A stretch of 64,000 bases of DNA, from contig CAAGCF010000042.1 in NCBI GenBank assembly GCA_900768265.1, positions 1 to 64,000 on the forward strand. Reading direction: 5' to 3'. Shown piece by piece: positions 17,358 through 25,039 of the stretch (position 1 is the stretch's first letter; every line of letters starts with the position of its first letter). Below the pieces are notes generated by a model. It saw nothing but the letters and a program-made list of their open reading frames with translations, did not search any database and had not been told where the DNA came from. A program made the translations under genes and the position numbers. This DNA is from an uncultured Collinsella sp. (GTDB lineage: Bacteria; Actinomycetota; Coriobacteriia; Coriobacteriales; Coriobacteriaceae).

Positions 17358-17930
17358 ATGTCCAAGCGCAAGCGCATCATCGCCTTGCTGGTGGGGGTTA
17401 TCCTCTTGGCCGGTACGGCAGGCACGCTGGCTTGGCTTTCGGTTACGGGCGTGCTGGTCAACCAGTTCGGCATCGGATCGGTGACGCCATCGGTTCAGGA
17501 AACGCTCAACGGCAAAGTGAAAAGCGATGTCAAGGCGAAGAACACGGGTACTGCGCCCGCCTATATTCGTGCTGCAGTGGATATCTACTGGCAAGATGCG
17601 ACGAGCGGCGCTCGCCTGTGGGATGAGCCGCAAGCTGACTCGGACTACGAGATTGCGTGGAGCGTGGCTGATGCCTCGGGCGCGAACTCGGCTTCTAGCT
17701 GGGTTAAGTCGAGCGACGGGTTCTATTACTGGACGTCGCCCGTTGCTCCCGGCGGTGAAACCGGCATGCTCATTAATAGAGTAACCGAGCTCAAGGCAAC
17801 CGAAGGTCGCGATCTTGTCGTGGATATCTCCACTCAGGCGGTCCAGGCGACGCCCGATGAGGCCGTGCACGATGCATGGGGTTGCTCGGTCAAGAATGGC
17901 GTGCTGGTGCCGCCGCATGGAGGTGCGTAA
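17358..17930 (+). CDS. SipW-dependent TasA/camelysin-like surface subunit 3
   Basis: 190 residues, starting one base after the adhesin stop. MSKRKR and a hydrophobic helix (IIALLVGVILLAGTAGTLAW) precede a camelysin-like mature start (LVNQFGIGSVTPSVQETLNG). NTGTAPAYIRAAVDIYW, DGFYYWTSPVAPGGET and VDISTQAVQATPDEAV match corresponding parts of subunit 2. The tight spacing on both sides (1 and 2 bases) implies co-translation with the adhesin and the anchor protein. Likely a minor fibre or connector subunit cleaved by SipW. Confidence 0.75.
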   Translation: MSKRKRIIALLVGVILLAGTAGTLAWLSVTGVLVNQFGIGSVTPSVQETLNGKVKSDVKAKNTGTAPAYIRAAVDIYWQDATSGARLWDEPQADSDYEIAWSVADASGANSASSWVKSSDGFYYWTSPVAPGGETGMLINRVTELKATEGRDLVVDISTQAVQATPDEAVHDAWGCSVKNGVLVPPHGGA

Positions 17931-17932
17931 GT

Positions 17933-18631
17933 ATGGCGTTCCCAATTCGCAAAGGTGTTGCGCGCTCCTTGCGTTGCATGGTCGCGGCCATTTTCTGCGT
18001 GGTCACGCTCGCTGTTCCCGCCCGTGCGTTTGCCGATACTCCCGCGATTGCCTATGACGGAAATGCGCGCCAGCTGACGGTCTCGGGGGCGACGGGCTCC
18101 TCGGGGGAGCCCGATCTGTTTCCCGCCTTTAAAGGTCTAATGCCCGGCGATGTGCGCGAGCAGCAGATTGAGGTTCGTGCCACGGGTGTAAAGTCCCAGG
18201 TACGCGTGTTTGTGCGGGCCGTTGTCGATCACGAGACGGCACGCCAGCTGTCGCCCATTACCTTAACGGCGTCGGCGGGCGATGCGTCTGCCGGTTGGCT
18301 CCAGACGGGAACGCCGGGCAGCGTGTTCGCCTATCCCACGCAGGTCGCAACGTTTACGAGCGATGGCAGCACGGTGCTCAATTTGCAACTAAGTGTCCCG
18401 ACGTCGGTGGGCAACGAGCTTGCCGACGCAAGCAAGACCATCCGCTGGGAAATCACCGCCGAGGACGATGGCGAGAAGATTCCCGTACAACCTGTTGGCA
18501 GTAAGAGCCCCGGTCTGTTTGGCCTGGCGGCAACCGGCGACAGCACGCTCGCATTGCTCTTGGTGTTGCTGACGCTTGCAATCATTGCTTTCATGGCCGC
18601 GCTGCTTTTATCCCGGAGGGATAAGCGCTAG
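17933..18631 (+). CDS. Secreted protein with C-terminal LAATG sorting-like signal
   Basis: 232 residues. An N-terminal signal peptide (residues about 12-35, ending PARAFA) is followed by a ~150-residue beta-rich domain of unknown family. The C-terminus has the three parts of a cell-wall sorting signal: LAATGD, a hydrophobic helix (TLALLLVLLTLAIIAFMAAL) and the basic tail RRDKR. LAXTG is the motif associated with class E sortases of high-GC Gram-positives, so this is probably the wall anchor of the locus. No sortase gene is in the window. It overlaps nothing, follows subunit 3 by 2 bases and is the last gene of the operon. Confidence 0.78.
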   Translation: MAFPIRKGVARSLRCMVAAIFCVVTLAVPARAFADTPAIAYDGNARQLTVSGATGSSGEPDLFPAFKGLMPGDVREQQIEVRATGVKSQVRVFVRAVVDHETARQLSPITLTASAGDASAGWLQTGTPGSVFAYPTQVATFTSDGSTVLNLQLSVPTSVGNELADASKTIRWEITAEDDGEKIPVQPVGSKSPGLFGLAATGDSTLALLLVLLTLAIIAFMAALLLSRRDKR

Positions 18632-18650
18632 GTCCATCTTCTAAATGCTT

Positions 18651-18777
18651 CGCCCTCCCGGGCGGCGGGCACGAAGTTCCCTGCTCTACAGTCCTGCGCA
18701 AGACGAAGGCCACATTAAGTGGCCTTCTTTGCGTGCGGAACTCGCGATGAACTTCGTGCCCGCCGCCCGGGAGGGCG
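18651..18777. repeat. Large hairpin element, family H copy 2
   Basis: Perfect 29-bp arms (CGCCCTCCCGGGCGGCGGGC... and ...GCCCGCCGCCCGGGAGGGCG). The core shares GTTCCCTGCTC-ACAGTCCTGC and GTGCGGAACTCGCGATGAAC with copies 1 and 3. Its inner stem is GAAGGCCAC-ATTAA-GTGGCCTTC instead of GGAGAGCAC/GTGCTCTCC: the sequence changed but pairing was kept. Confidence 0.85.
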
Positions 18778-18820
18778 CCCCTTTATTGATGGAAGGCCTA
18801 ATAAGCGGATATTCCATACC

Positions 18821-18883
18821 CGGATGTATTCAGAGCGGGATGGGCTTTCCGAATACAAAGAAGGCCACTTAATGTGGCCTTCA
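18821..18883. repeat. Fragments of hairpin array unit and inner stem
   Basis: CCCGGATGTATTCAGAGC followed by GGGATGGGCTTTCCG matches one 18-base spacer plus left arm of the 62-bp array at 9131. Next comes GAAGGCCACTTAATGTGGCC continuing TTC, the inner stem of family H copy 2 in the opposite orientation. It looks like a recombination scar between the two element types. Confidence 0.7.
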
Positions 18884-18935
18884 ACTTACATATATTGCGG
18901 ATGCTCTCATGACAAGCCGCGCCTCAACACCGAGG

Positions 18936-19066
18936 CGTCTGCTCGGTGGCGCGGAACGTAAGGTTCATCGCGAGTTCCGCACGAGCCGGAGAGCACTTAA
19001 TGTGCTCTCCGTGCGAGCAGGACTGTCCGAGCAGGGAACCTTATGTTCCGCGCCACCCGGGCGGAC
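18936..19066. repeat. Large hairpin element, family H copy 3 (inverted)
   Basis: Arms CGTCTGCTCGGTGGCGCGGA... and ...TCCGCGCCACCCGGGCGGAC pair with a few mismatches. The core (18962-19040) is almost the exact reverse complement of the core at 8981-9061. Together they form inverted repeats around the SipW surface locus. Confidence 0.85.
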
Positions 19067-19086
19067 GAACCAGGTCGATAGACCCG

Positions 19087-21387
19087 TTATTTGATCTTCG
19101 TCGTGCCCGGCGCCAGGTTGGGGTCGGTCTCGTTGGCCTCGGTCTGGAAGTGCTCGGTGTACACGTTCTTGCCGTCGCGGAACATCTCGTAATACTGCAT
19201 CTTGGCGTAATCCTCGCGTGCCTTGGTGGCGGCTGCGGCAGCGGCGTCGTCACCGGTGACGTTGGAGGAGAGCGCCCAGCGCAGGCTGGCGTCCTCGTAG
19301 CCCACGGAGTTGATGGCGGGTAGCGACTCGCGCAGCGTCATGTGCGCCTTCTGGTAGTCGGTCAGCGGTGCGCCGATCAGCTGCATAAGCTGGGTGGACA
19401 GGTAGTTGGTAGACAAGTCGTCAACCTCGCTCGTCTGGTCGCAGCCGGCAACGTCGTAGTTGGCCCAGATGATGTAGTCGGTCTGCCACAGACGCTCCTG
19501 ATGCGTAGCGTCGTCCTCGCCGGTAAACCACTTGTCATTGAACTTGGACGGGAAGAACGGCTGATGGTCGCCCCAGAACACCACGACCACCTTGCGGTCG
19601 AGCTTGCTCAGGGCGTTGAGGAAGTAGCGCAGCGCCTGGTCGGACTGCTCGATGCACGAGACGTACTCGTCGACATCGGACAGCGTACCGTCCTCGACGG
19701 TCTTGGCGTCCAGGTCGGTCGTGTCGATGTTCAGGTGCATCTGCTTGTCGACCGGCAGCAGGCCCGTGTCGTAGCCCGAGTGGTTCTGCATGGTCACGTC
19801 GAAGATGAACTGCGGGTCGGCGTTCTGGTCGAGCAGCTCAAGAATCTTGTCGTAGGTTGCCTGGTCGGTCACCATGCCGCGCAGGGTATCGGCGCCTTGG
19901 AAATCGTTGATGGACAGGAACTGGTCAAAGCCAAAGTCCTTGTAGACGTTCTCGCGGTTCCAGTTGGTCGCGTGGTTGGGGTGCATGGCCGTGGTGGAAT
20001 AGCCGAGCGATTTGAACTGCTCTGCCAGATTCCCGGTCGTTTCCATGTTGTAGATGGTGTAGGGGTACACGCCCGAGCCCAGGTTGGCCATGGAGTTGCC
20101 GGTCATAAACTCAAACTCGGTATTGGCCGTGCCGCCGCCGTAGGCGCTCACGTAGAGCTTTCCGCGGCTGAGGCAGTTGGACAGGTTCTTAAAGTACTGC
20201 GGACCTTCGTAGCCGGCGCGCATGTTCTGGTAGATCGACAAATCCGAGAACGTCTCGTTCATGATAGCGATGACCGTGGGCTTCTCGCTGTCGAACTGCT
20301 CCTTTGCGGCGGCGCGCTCGTCGCTCTTGGCCGCGTCGGATTTGTCGTAGGCCTTGGCGTACTTTTTGAGCGTGGCCTTGGCGTCATCGACAGAATAGTC
20401 GGCGGGTTTGGGCGGCTTGATGGACTGTGCCGCGCTAATAAAGGCAGGCAGATAGCCCTCGCGCCAGTAGCTCTCGAGCGGACGCCAGGTGTAGACGGTG
20501 ATGCCGAGGGTGTTGTAGTAGTCGATGAGCGTGACATGCGCGGTCACGCCGCCCAGGCACAGCACCGCCACGAGCAGGTTGGTGAGCAACATGCGCTTGG
20601 CGTTGGCGGCGCCCTTCTGACGGTGCGGCGCGACCAGGCCGGCGTACTCGCACAGCAGCATGGCGATGGCGGTAAAGCCCATGGATAGCACGCAGAACAG
20701 CGAGATCGAGAAGGTGTAGCCGGTGCCGGCGACCGCGGCGGCGGTGGAGATGGCCGAAAGGTCGCCCGGCTGGATGGGCATGGATTTAAACGTGATGACG
20801 AAGAACTCGGCAATGCCCAGGACAAAGAGGGCAAAGGCCAGGACCGCGGGAGCTGCGCCGTGGCGCTGGAATAGGAAGAACAAGCCGGTCATGAGCACGG
20901 TGATGATGGCCCACTCGAGCAGGATGCACAGGGGATAGACCCAGGTAAAGTCGTGGTTGGACGAGACCTCCATGCCCAGCAGCGCAAAGACGCCGGCGAG
21001 CAGCAGGCACAAGACGGCAGCGACGAGCGGGCGGCCCACAAAGGCGCCGCGCAAACGAGCGAGCTTGCCGGTGGGGGCGGGCGCATCGACCGAGGCGAAC
21101 GCAAAGACGCGCGGGACGATGCGATCGCGGGCGATGCTGGCCCAGGCGCATCCGGTGAGGATGGTGTTGGTCAGGATGAGCATCACAAAGGCGAGCGGTT
21201 CGTTTTGGGCCACGAGGCCAATGGCGCCCCAAATGGTCAAAAAGAGCTGGAACAGGCCAAAGGTGACGCTCCAGGCGATAGCGCCCTTGGCAACGGTGCC
21301 CGACTGTGCGCGAATGGCCTTGGCCTCGCGCAAGACAAGGTAGACGGTCGCCGCAAGACCGACGAGCGAAATGGCGGCAGCGAACAT
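19087..21387 (-). CDS. LtaS-like membrane sulfatase (phosphoglycerol transferase family)
   Basis: 766 residues. The N-terminal ~300 residues hold multiple membrane helices; the C-terminal half is an alkaline-phosphatase-superfamily domain facing outward. Metal and nucleophile motifs of LtaS-type enzymes are visible: IMNETFSDLS (metal Glu), GGGTANTEFEFMTG (the Thr nucleophile region), TMQNHSGYDTG (His) and VVFWGDHQPF (Asp-His). It probably transfers phosphoglycerol or a similar group from a lipid to a cell-surface glycan; the acceptor is unknown. The ATG at 21387 follows GAGGAG; an earlier GTG at 21402 would overlap that site. It stands alone, convergent with the surface locus and divergent from the nitroreductase. 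Confidence 0.85.
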   Translation of the reverse strand: MFAAAISLVGLAATVYLVLREAKAIRAQSGTVAKGAIAWSVTFGLFQLFLTIWGAIGLVAQNEPLAFVMLILTNTILTGCAWASIARDRIVPRVFAFASVDAPAPTGKLARLRGAFVGRPLVAAVLCLLLAGVFALLGMEVSSNHDFTWVYPLCILLEWAIITVLMTGLFFLFQRHGAAPAVLAFALFVLGIAEFFVITFKSMPIQPGDLSAISTAAAVAGTGYTFSISLFCVLSMGFTAIAMLLCEYAGLVAPHRQKGAANAKRMLLTNLLVAVLCLGGVTAHVTLIDYYNTLGITVYTWRPLESYWREGYLPAFISAAQSIKPPKPADYSVDDAKATLKKYAKAYDKSDAAKSDERAAAKEQFDSEKPTVIAIMNETFSDLSIYQNMRAGYEGPQYFKNLSNCLSRGKLYVSAYGGGTANTEFEFMTGNSMANLGSGVYPYTIYNMETTGNLAEQFKSLGYSTTAMHPNHATNWNRENVYKDFGFDQFLSINDFQGADTLRGMVTDQATYDKILELLDQNADPQFIFDVTMQNHSGYDTGLLPVDKQMHLNIDTTDLDAKTVEDGTLSDVDEYVSCIEQSDQALRYFLNALSKLDRKVVVVFWGDHQPFFPSKFNDKWFTGEDDATHQERLWQTDYIIWANYDVAGCDQTSEVDDLSTNYLSTQLMQLIGAPLTDYQKAHMTLRESLPAINSVGYEDASLRWALSSNVTGDDAAAAAATKAREDYAKMQYYEMFRDGKNVYTEHFQTEANETDPNLAPGTTKIK

Positions 21388-21601
21388 GCTGAGACTCCTC
21401 ACAAATGCAAAACCTACGGAAGCGGGGATTCACCCGATTGTTACCAAGATATGCGCAGCGTTTGACGGCTGCTCACAACAACCAGCCATAATAACGCGCG
21501 AGTATGGCAGTGTTGCGCAATGGGGTGCCCGCCTGCGCGATAATGGACGGGAATTACACGGAAACGTAAAGGCTTCTTAAAGAAATGGCGAGGGTAGGGC
21601 G

Positions 21602-22474
21602 ATGAGCGAGCAGGTTTGCAAGGCGGACATGGGCGGCGACGGAGCTGCGGTCGTGGATACGTTCGGCTATCCGGTCGAGACTACGGGCAACGCGGTGCTG
21701 GACATTTTGGAGCGCCGCTCGTCTACGCGCGCTTTTGCGCGCGATGACAACGACCGTCCCGTAGCGGTGACCGACGAGCAGCGGGCGGCGATTTTGCATG
21801 CGGCGAGTCGCGCGCCGTCGGCGGGCGCCATGATGATGTATTCCATCGTGAGCATTCGCGAGCAGGCTACGCTGGACCGTCTGGCCGACCTGTGCGATCA
21901 CCAGCCCATGATCGCCAAGGCGCCCTGGGCACTTATATTTGTGGTCGATTATGCCAAGTGGATCGATCTGTTTGAGCACGTGGGCTGCTTTGAGCCCGAG
22001 TTTGTCGAGCGCACGGGCAAGGGGCCTCGTCGTGCGCCGGGCCTGGGCGACTTTGCCATCGCGGCGCAGGATGCCGTGATCGCCGCCCAAAATGCCGTGG
22101 TCGCCGCCGAGGCCCTGGGGCTGGGGAGCTGCTACATCGGTGATATCGTCGAGAATGCCGAGGAAGTTGCCGCACTGCTGGACTTGCCTGCCTATACCAT
22201 GCCGCTGTCGATGCTCATCATCGGCACGCCCCGTAAGGAGCGCCCGGCAATCGCGCATCCCGTGGTGAACCTGGTGCACGAGGAGCACTACCGCCGCGCC
22301 GACGCCGCGACCATGGACGCGCAGGTGGCCGAGATGGACGCGATGTTTCGCCCGCATGCCCGCGAGGTGGGCGAGCGCGTCATCGATATCTACACCCGCA
22401 AGCACACGAGCCCCTTTATGGCCGAGATGAGCCGCTCCATGGAGTGGTGGTTCAAAAACTGGCTCGGAAAATGA
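21602..22474 (+). CDS. Nitroreductase family protein
   Basis: 290 residues. The FMN-binding start ILERRSSTRAFARDD is the classic nitroreductase R-R-S-x-R-x-F motif; SRAPSAGAMMM and AAQNAVVAAEALGLGSCYIG are the other signature segments. The family reduces nitro groups, quinones or flavins with NAD(P)H as a homodimer. A C-terminal extension of ~60 residues after LIIGTPRKERP continues to a Trp-rich end (MEWWFKNWLGK) and is longer than in minimal members. The start ATG follows GGTAGGG. A GTGACAAAGGG-type palindrome lies 3 bp after the stop. Confidence 0.88.
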   Translation: MSEQVCKADMGGDGAAVVDTFGYPVETTGNAVLDILERRSSTRAFARDDNDRPVAVTDEQRAAILHAASRAPSAGAMMMYSIVSIREQATLDRLADLCDHQPMIAKAPWALIFVVDYAKWIDLFEHVGCFEPEFVERTGKGPRRAPGLGDFAIAAQDAVIAAQNAVVAAEALGLGSCYIGDIVENAEEVAALLDLPAYTMPLSMLIIGTPRKERPAIAHPVVNLVHEEHYRRADAATMDAQVAEMDAMFRPHAREVGERVIDIYTRKHTSPFMAEMSRSMEWWFKNWLGK

Positions 22475-22477
22475 CGG

Positions 22478-22510
22478 ATGTGACAAAGGGAGCAGTCCCT
22501 TTGTCACATT
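22478..22510. repeat. GTGACAAAGGG palindrome, copy 1
   Basis: ATGTGACAAAGGG and CCCTTTGTCACAT around AGCAGT. It directly follows the nitroreductase stop. Related copies: 35887-35918, 48568-48600, 55248-55276 and, with different arms, 24972-25014. Confidence 0.75.
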
Positions 22511-22593
22511 CCATATCGCCGCGGTGGCCTAAAGGCCGCATAAATGTTTATCTAGCTGGGAAAACAGAGCCATCCAAACATGGGCCGATTACC

Positions 22594-22599
22594 TATAAT
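22594..22599 (+). promoter_or_regulatory. Putative -10 of kup
   Basis: A consensus TATAAT lies 36 bp before the kup start; no good -35 is visible at the right distance, so another factor may be needed. A GCGGTGGCCTAAAGGCCGC hairpin lies upstream at about 22519-22537. Confidence 0.4.
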
Positions 22600-22634
22600 C
22601 CCCTCGAACGTTAAAGTTGGGAGGAAACCGGCTT

Positions 22635-24662
22635 ATGAATCAAAAGGCCAAGGAGGCAGCTTCGCACGCTGCGATTCCTGTGAGCATCTCGGCGATGCTC
22701 GTCACGCTGGGCGTGGTGTATGGCGATATCGGCACCAGCCCCATGTATGTAACCAAGGCGCTCGTTGCCGGCAACGGCGGCATCGGAAGCGTCACGGAGG
22801 AGTTCGTGCTCGGCGCGCTCTCCCTTGTCGTATGGACGGTCACGCTGCTGACGACCGTCAAGTACGTGCTGATCTCGCTGCGCGCCGACAACCACGGCGA
22901 GGGCGGCATCTTTGCCCTGTACAGCCTGGTCAAGCGCTGCGGCAAGTGGCTTATCATCCCCGCCATGCTGGGCGGCGCGGCGCTGCTCGCCGACGGCATC
23001 CTGACGCCTGCCGTTACCGTCACCACGGCCATCGAGGGTCTGCGCACCATCCCGGCGGTCCACGCCGTGCTCGGTGACGACCAGGGCCGCGTTGTCGCCA
23101 TCACGCTCGCCATCATCATCGCGCTCTTCTTGGTGCAGCGCATCGGCACGGCCAAGATCGGCCACGCCTTTGGCCCCATCATGACGCTGTGGTTTCTGTT
23201 CCTGGGCGGCACGGGCCTGTTCTTTGTCTTTCAGCATCCCACGGTGCTGCTGTGTCTCAACCCGCTGCGCGGCATCGGCTTTTTGCTGAGCCCCAACAAC
23301 CATGCGGGCATCATGATCTTGGGCAGCTGCTTCCTCGCCACCACCGGTGCCGAGGCGCTCTATTCCGACATGGGCCACGTGGGCCGCGGCAACATCTACG
23401 CCACCTGGCCGTTTGTTAAGTGCTGCCTGCTGCTGTCCTACATGGGCCAGGGCGCGTGGCTTATCAACAACGCCGGCAACCCGGAGCTCATGGGCATCGC
23501 CGACCTCAACCCCTTCTACCAGATGCTCGCCCCGGGCCTGCGTCCCTTTGCCGTCGGCCTTTCCACCGTTGCGGCCATCATTGCCTCGCAGGCGCTCATC
23601 ACCGGCGCATTCTCGCTGGTGTCCGAGGCCAGCCGCCTGGACCTCATGCCGCACATGCAGGTCTTCTACCCTGCCGAGACCAAGGGCCAGCTCTACATCC
23701 CCATGGTCAACAACGTCATGCTCGTGGGCTGCGTCATCGTGGTGCTGCTGTTCCAGAACTCGGCGCATATGGAAGCCGCCTACGGCCTTGCCATTACGCT
23801 GACTATGATGTGCACCACGCTGCTGCTCTTCTTCTACCTGCACGAGGAGCGCAAGCTCAAGATTGCTCCGTGGATCTTCGCGGCTTTCTTCCTTTTGCTC
23901 GAAGGCTTCTTCTTCGTGAGCTCACTCACCAAGTTCTTCCACGGCGGCTACTTCACCATCCTCATGGCCGCGCTCATCATGGGCATCATGGTGTGCTGGT
24001 ACAACGGTACGGCTGTTGAGCAGCGCCAGTTTACGCTGCTGCCGCTGCGCAGCTACCTGCCGCAGCTCAAGCGCCTGCGCGATGATGATCGCTACGAGCG
24101 CCTGAGCGACAACATCGTGTACCTGACCAAGGACACCCATACCGATTACATCGACCGTGATATCGTCTACTCGATCTTGGACAAGCATCCCAAGCGCGCT
24201 CGCGCCTGGTGGTTCGTGAATGTCGAGACCATGGACGAACCGCATACCTTTGCCTATTCGGTCGAGACGTTCGGCACCGACTATGTTTTCCGCGTGCATC
24301 TGTACCTGGGCTACAAGATTAACCAACGCGTCAACGCCTACCTGCGCCAAGTTGTTCAGGACCTGGCTGCCACCGGCGAGCTGCCGTCGCAGACGCACGA
24401 CTACTCGGTCTATAAGGATCCGGGCAACATCGGCACGTTCAAGTTCGTCATGATCCGTAAGCTGCTAGCGCCCGAAAGCGATGTGGAGCCGAGCGAGCGC
24501 ACGGCCATCACGCTCAAGTACATCATCCGCCGCGCCGCCGGCACGCCCGCGCGCTGGTACGGCCTGGAGAACTCCAACGTGAGCTTTGAGTACGTGCCGC
24601 TGTTCACCAAGTTTAAGGCCGTGAGCAAGATGCAGCGCCTGGCCCCCAACGAGCGCCCGTAG
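22635..24662 (+). CDS. kup: K+ uptake transporter Kup (KUP/HAK/KT family)
   Basis: 675 residues. The first helix carries GVVYGDIGTSPMYV, the diagnostic KUP motif, followed by LRADNHGEGGIFALYSLVKR and the GGAALLADGILTPAVTVTTA segment. About 12 membrane helices occupy residues 12-460, and a ~210-residue cytoplasmic C-terminal domain follows. It is a proton-coupled K+ importer. The ATG at 22635 has GGGAGG 11 bases upstream; a TTG six codons earlier would overlap that site. The next genes encode a small membrane protein and a KdpDE-like pair, so the cluster looks like a potassium-homeostasis unit. Confidence 0.95.
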   Translation: MNQKAKEAASHAAIPVSISAMLVTLGVVYGDIGTSPMYVTKALVAGNGGIGSVTEEFVLGALSLVVWTVTLLTTVKYVLISLRADNHGEGGIFALYSLVKRCGKWLIIPAMLGGAALLADGILTPAVTVTTAIEGLRTIPAVHAVLGDDQGRVVAITLAIIIALFLVQRIGTAKIGHAFGPIMTLWFLFLGGTGLFFVFQHPTVLLCLNPLRGIGFLLSPNNHAGIMILGSCFLATTGAEALYSDMGHVGRGNIYATWPFVKCCLLLSYMGQGAWLINNAGNPELMGIADLNPFYQMLAPGLRPFAVGLSTVAAIIASQALITGAFSLVSEASRLDLMPHMQVFYPAETKGQLYIPMVNNVMLVGCVIVVLLFQNSAHMEAAYGLAITLTMMCTTLLLFFYLHEERKLKIAPWIFAAFFLLLEGFFFVSSLTKFFHGGYFTILMAALIMGIMVCWYNGTAVEQRQFTLLPLRSYLPQLKRLRDDDRYERLSDNIVYLTKDTHTDYIDRDIVYSILDKHPKRARAWWFVNVETMDEPHTFAYSVETFGTDYVFRVHLYLGYKINQRVNAYLRQVVQDLAATGELPSQTHDYSVYKDPGNIGTFKFVMIRKLLAPESDVEPSERTAITLKYIIRRAAGTPARWYGLENSNVSFEYVPLFTKFKAVSKMQRLAPNERP

Positions 24663-24731
24663 CCGATGCTTGAGGTTTAGCTGCGAACGGGAAGGCCTGC
24701 AATGACAGTGATTGAGCCGGGGGAGGAACCC

Positions 24732-24926
24732 ATGGATGCAAAGGTGCTTGACGGTCGCGATCTTGCGGCCGAGCTGGTGCGCGAGGCGCGCGTCGACGCC
24801 GCCGAAGACCGGTTCTTTACGGATCGGGCCAACATGGACATGGCCGATCGCGTGATTTCGGTCGTGGCGCTGGTGTTTGTCGCGGCATGCGTGTGCGCCC
24901 TGCTCGCGCACGTGCTGTTTGTCTAG
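24732..24926 (+). CDS. Small single-helix membrane protein, unknown
   Basis: 64 residues: an acidic N-terminal half (MDAKVLDGRDLAAELVREAR) and one C-terminal membrane helix (VISVVALVFVAACVCALLAH). The ATG at 24732 follows GGGGGAGGAACC, a strong ribosome site; a weaker in-frame ATG lies at 24702. I do not recognise a family. Its position between kup and the kdpD-like gene suggests an accessory of K+ transport or sensing, comparable in size to small regulatory subunits such as KdpF, but no sequence similarity supports that. Confidence 0.55.
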   Translation: MDAKVLDGRDLAAELVREARVDAAEDRFFTDRANMDMADRVISVVALVFVAACVCALLAHVLFV

Positions 24927-24971
24927 CGACCGCACGCTGCAAGGCTATACACTTGGAACCACCGCAAAGGG

Positions 24972-25014
24972 AAAACCACCACAAAGGTGCCTGTCCCCTT
25001 TGTGGTGGTTTTTG
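24972..25014. repeat. CCACCACAAAGG palindrome
   Basis: AAAACCACCACAAAGG and CCTTTGTGGTGGTTTTT around TGCCTGTCC. It resembles the GTGACAAAGGG family in layout and centre (CAGTCC/CTGTCC). With the T-run it would terminate rightward transcripts before kdpD. Confidence 0.7.
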
Positions 25015-25039
25015 TTTTTGAGAGAGGGGCGGGGCGCTG

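Noticed and set aside
22508..22634. Possible c-di-AMP (ydaO-type) riboswitch before kup
   Set aside because: The leader is too short and lacks the conserved blocks; only a small GGCC hairpin and a TATAAT are visible.
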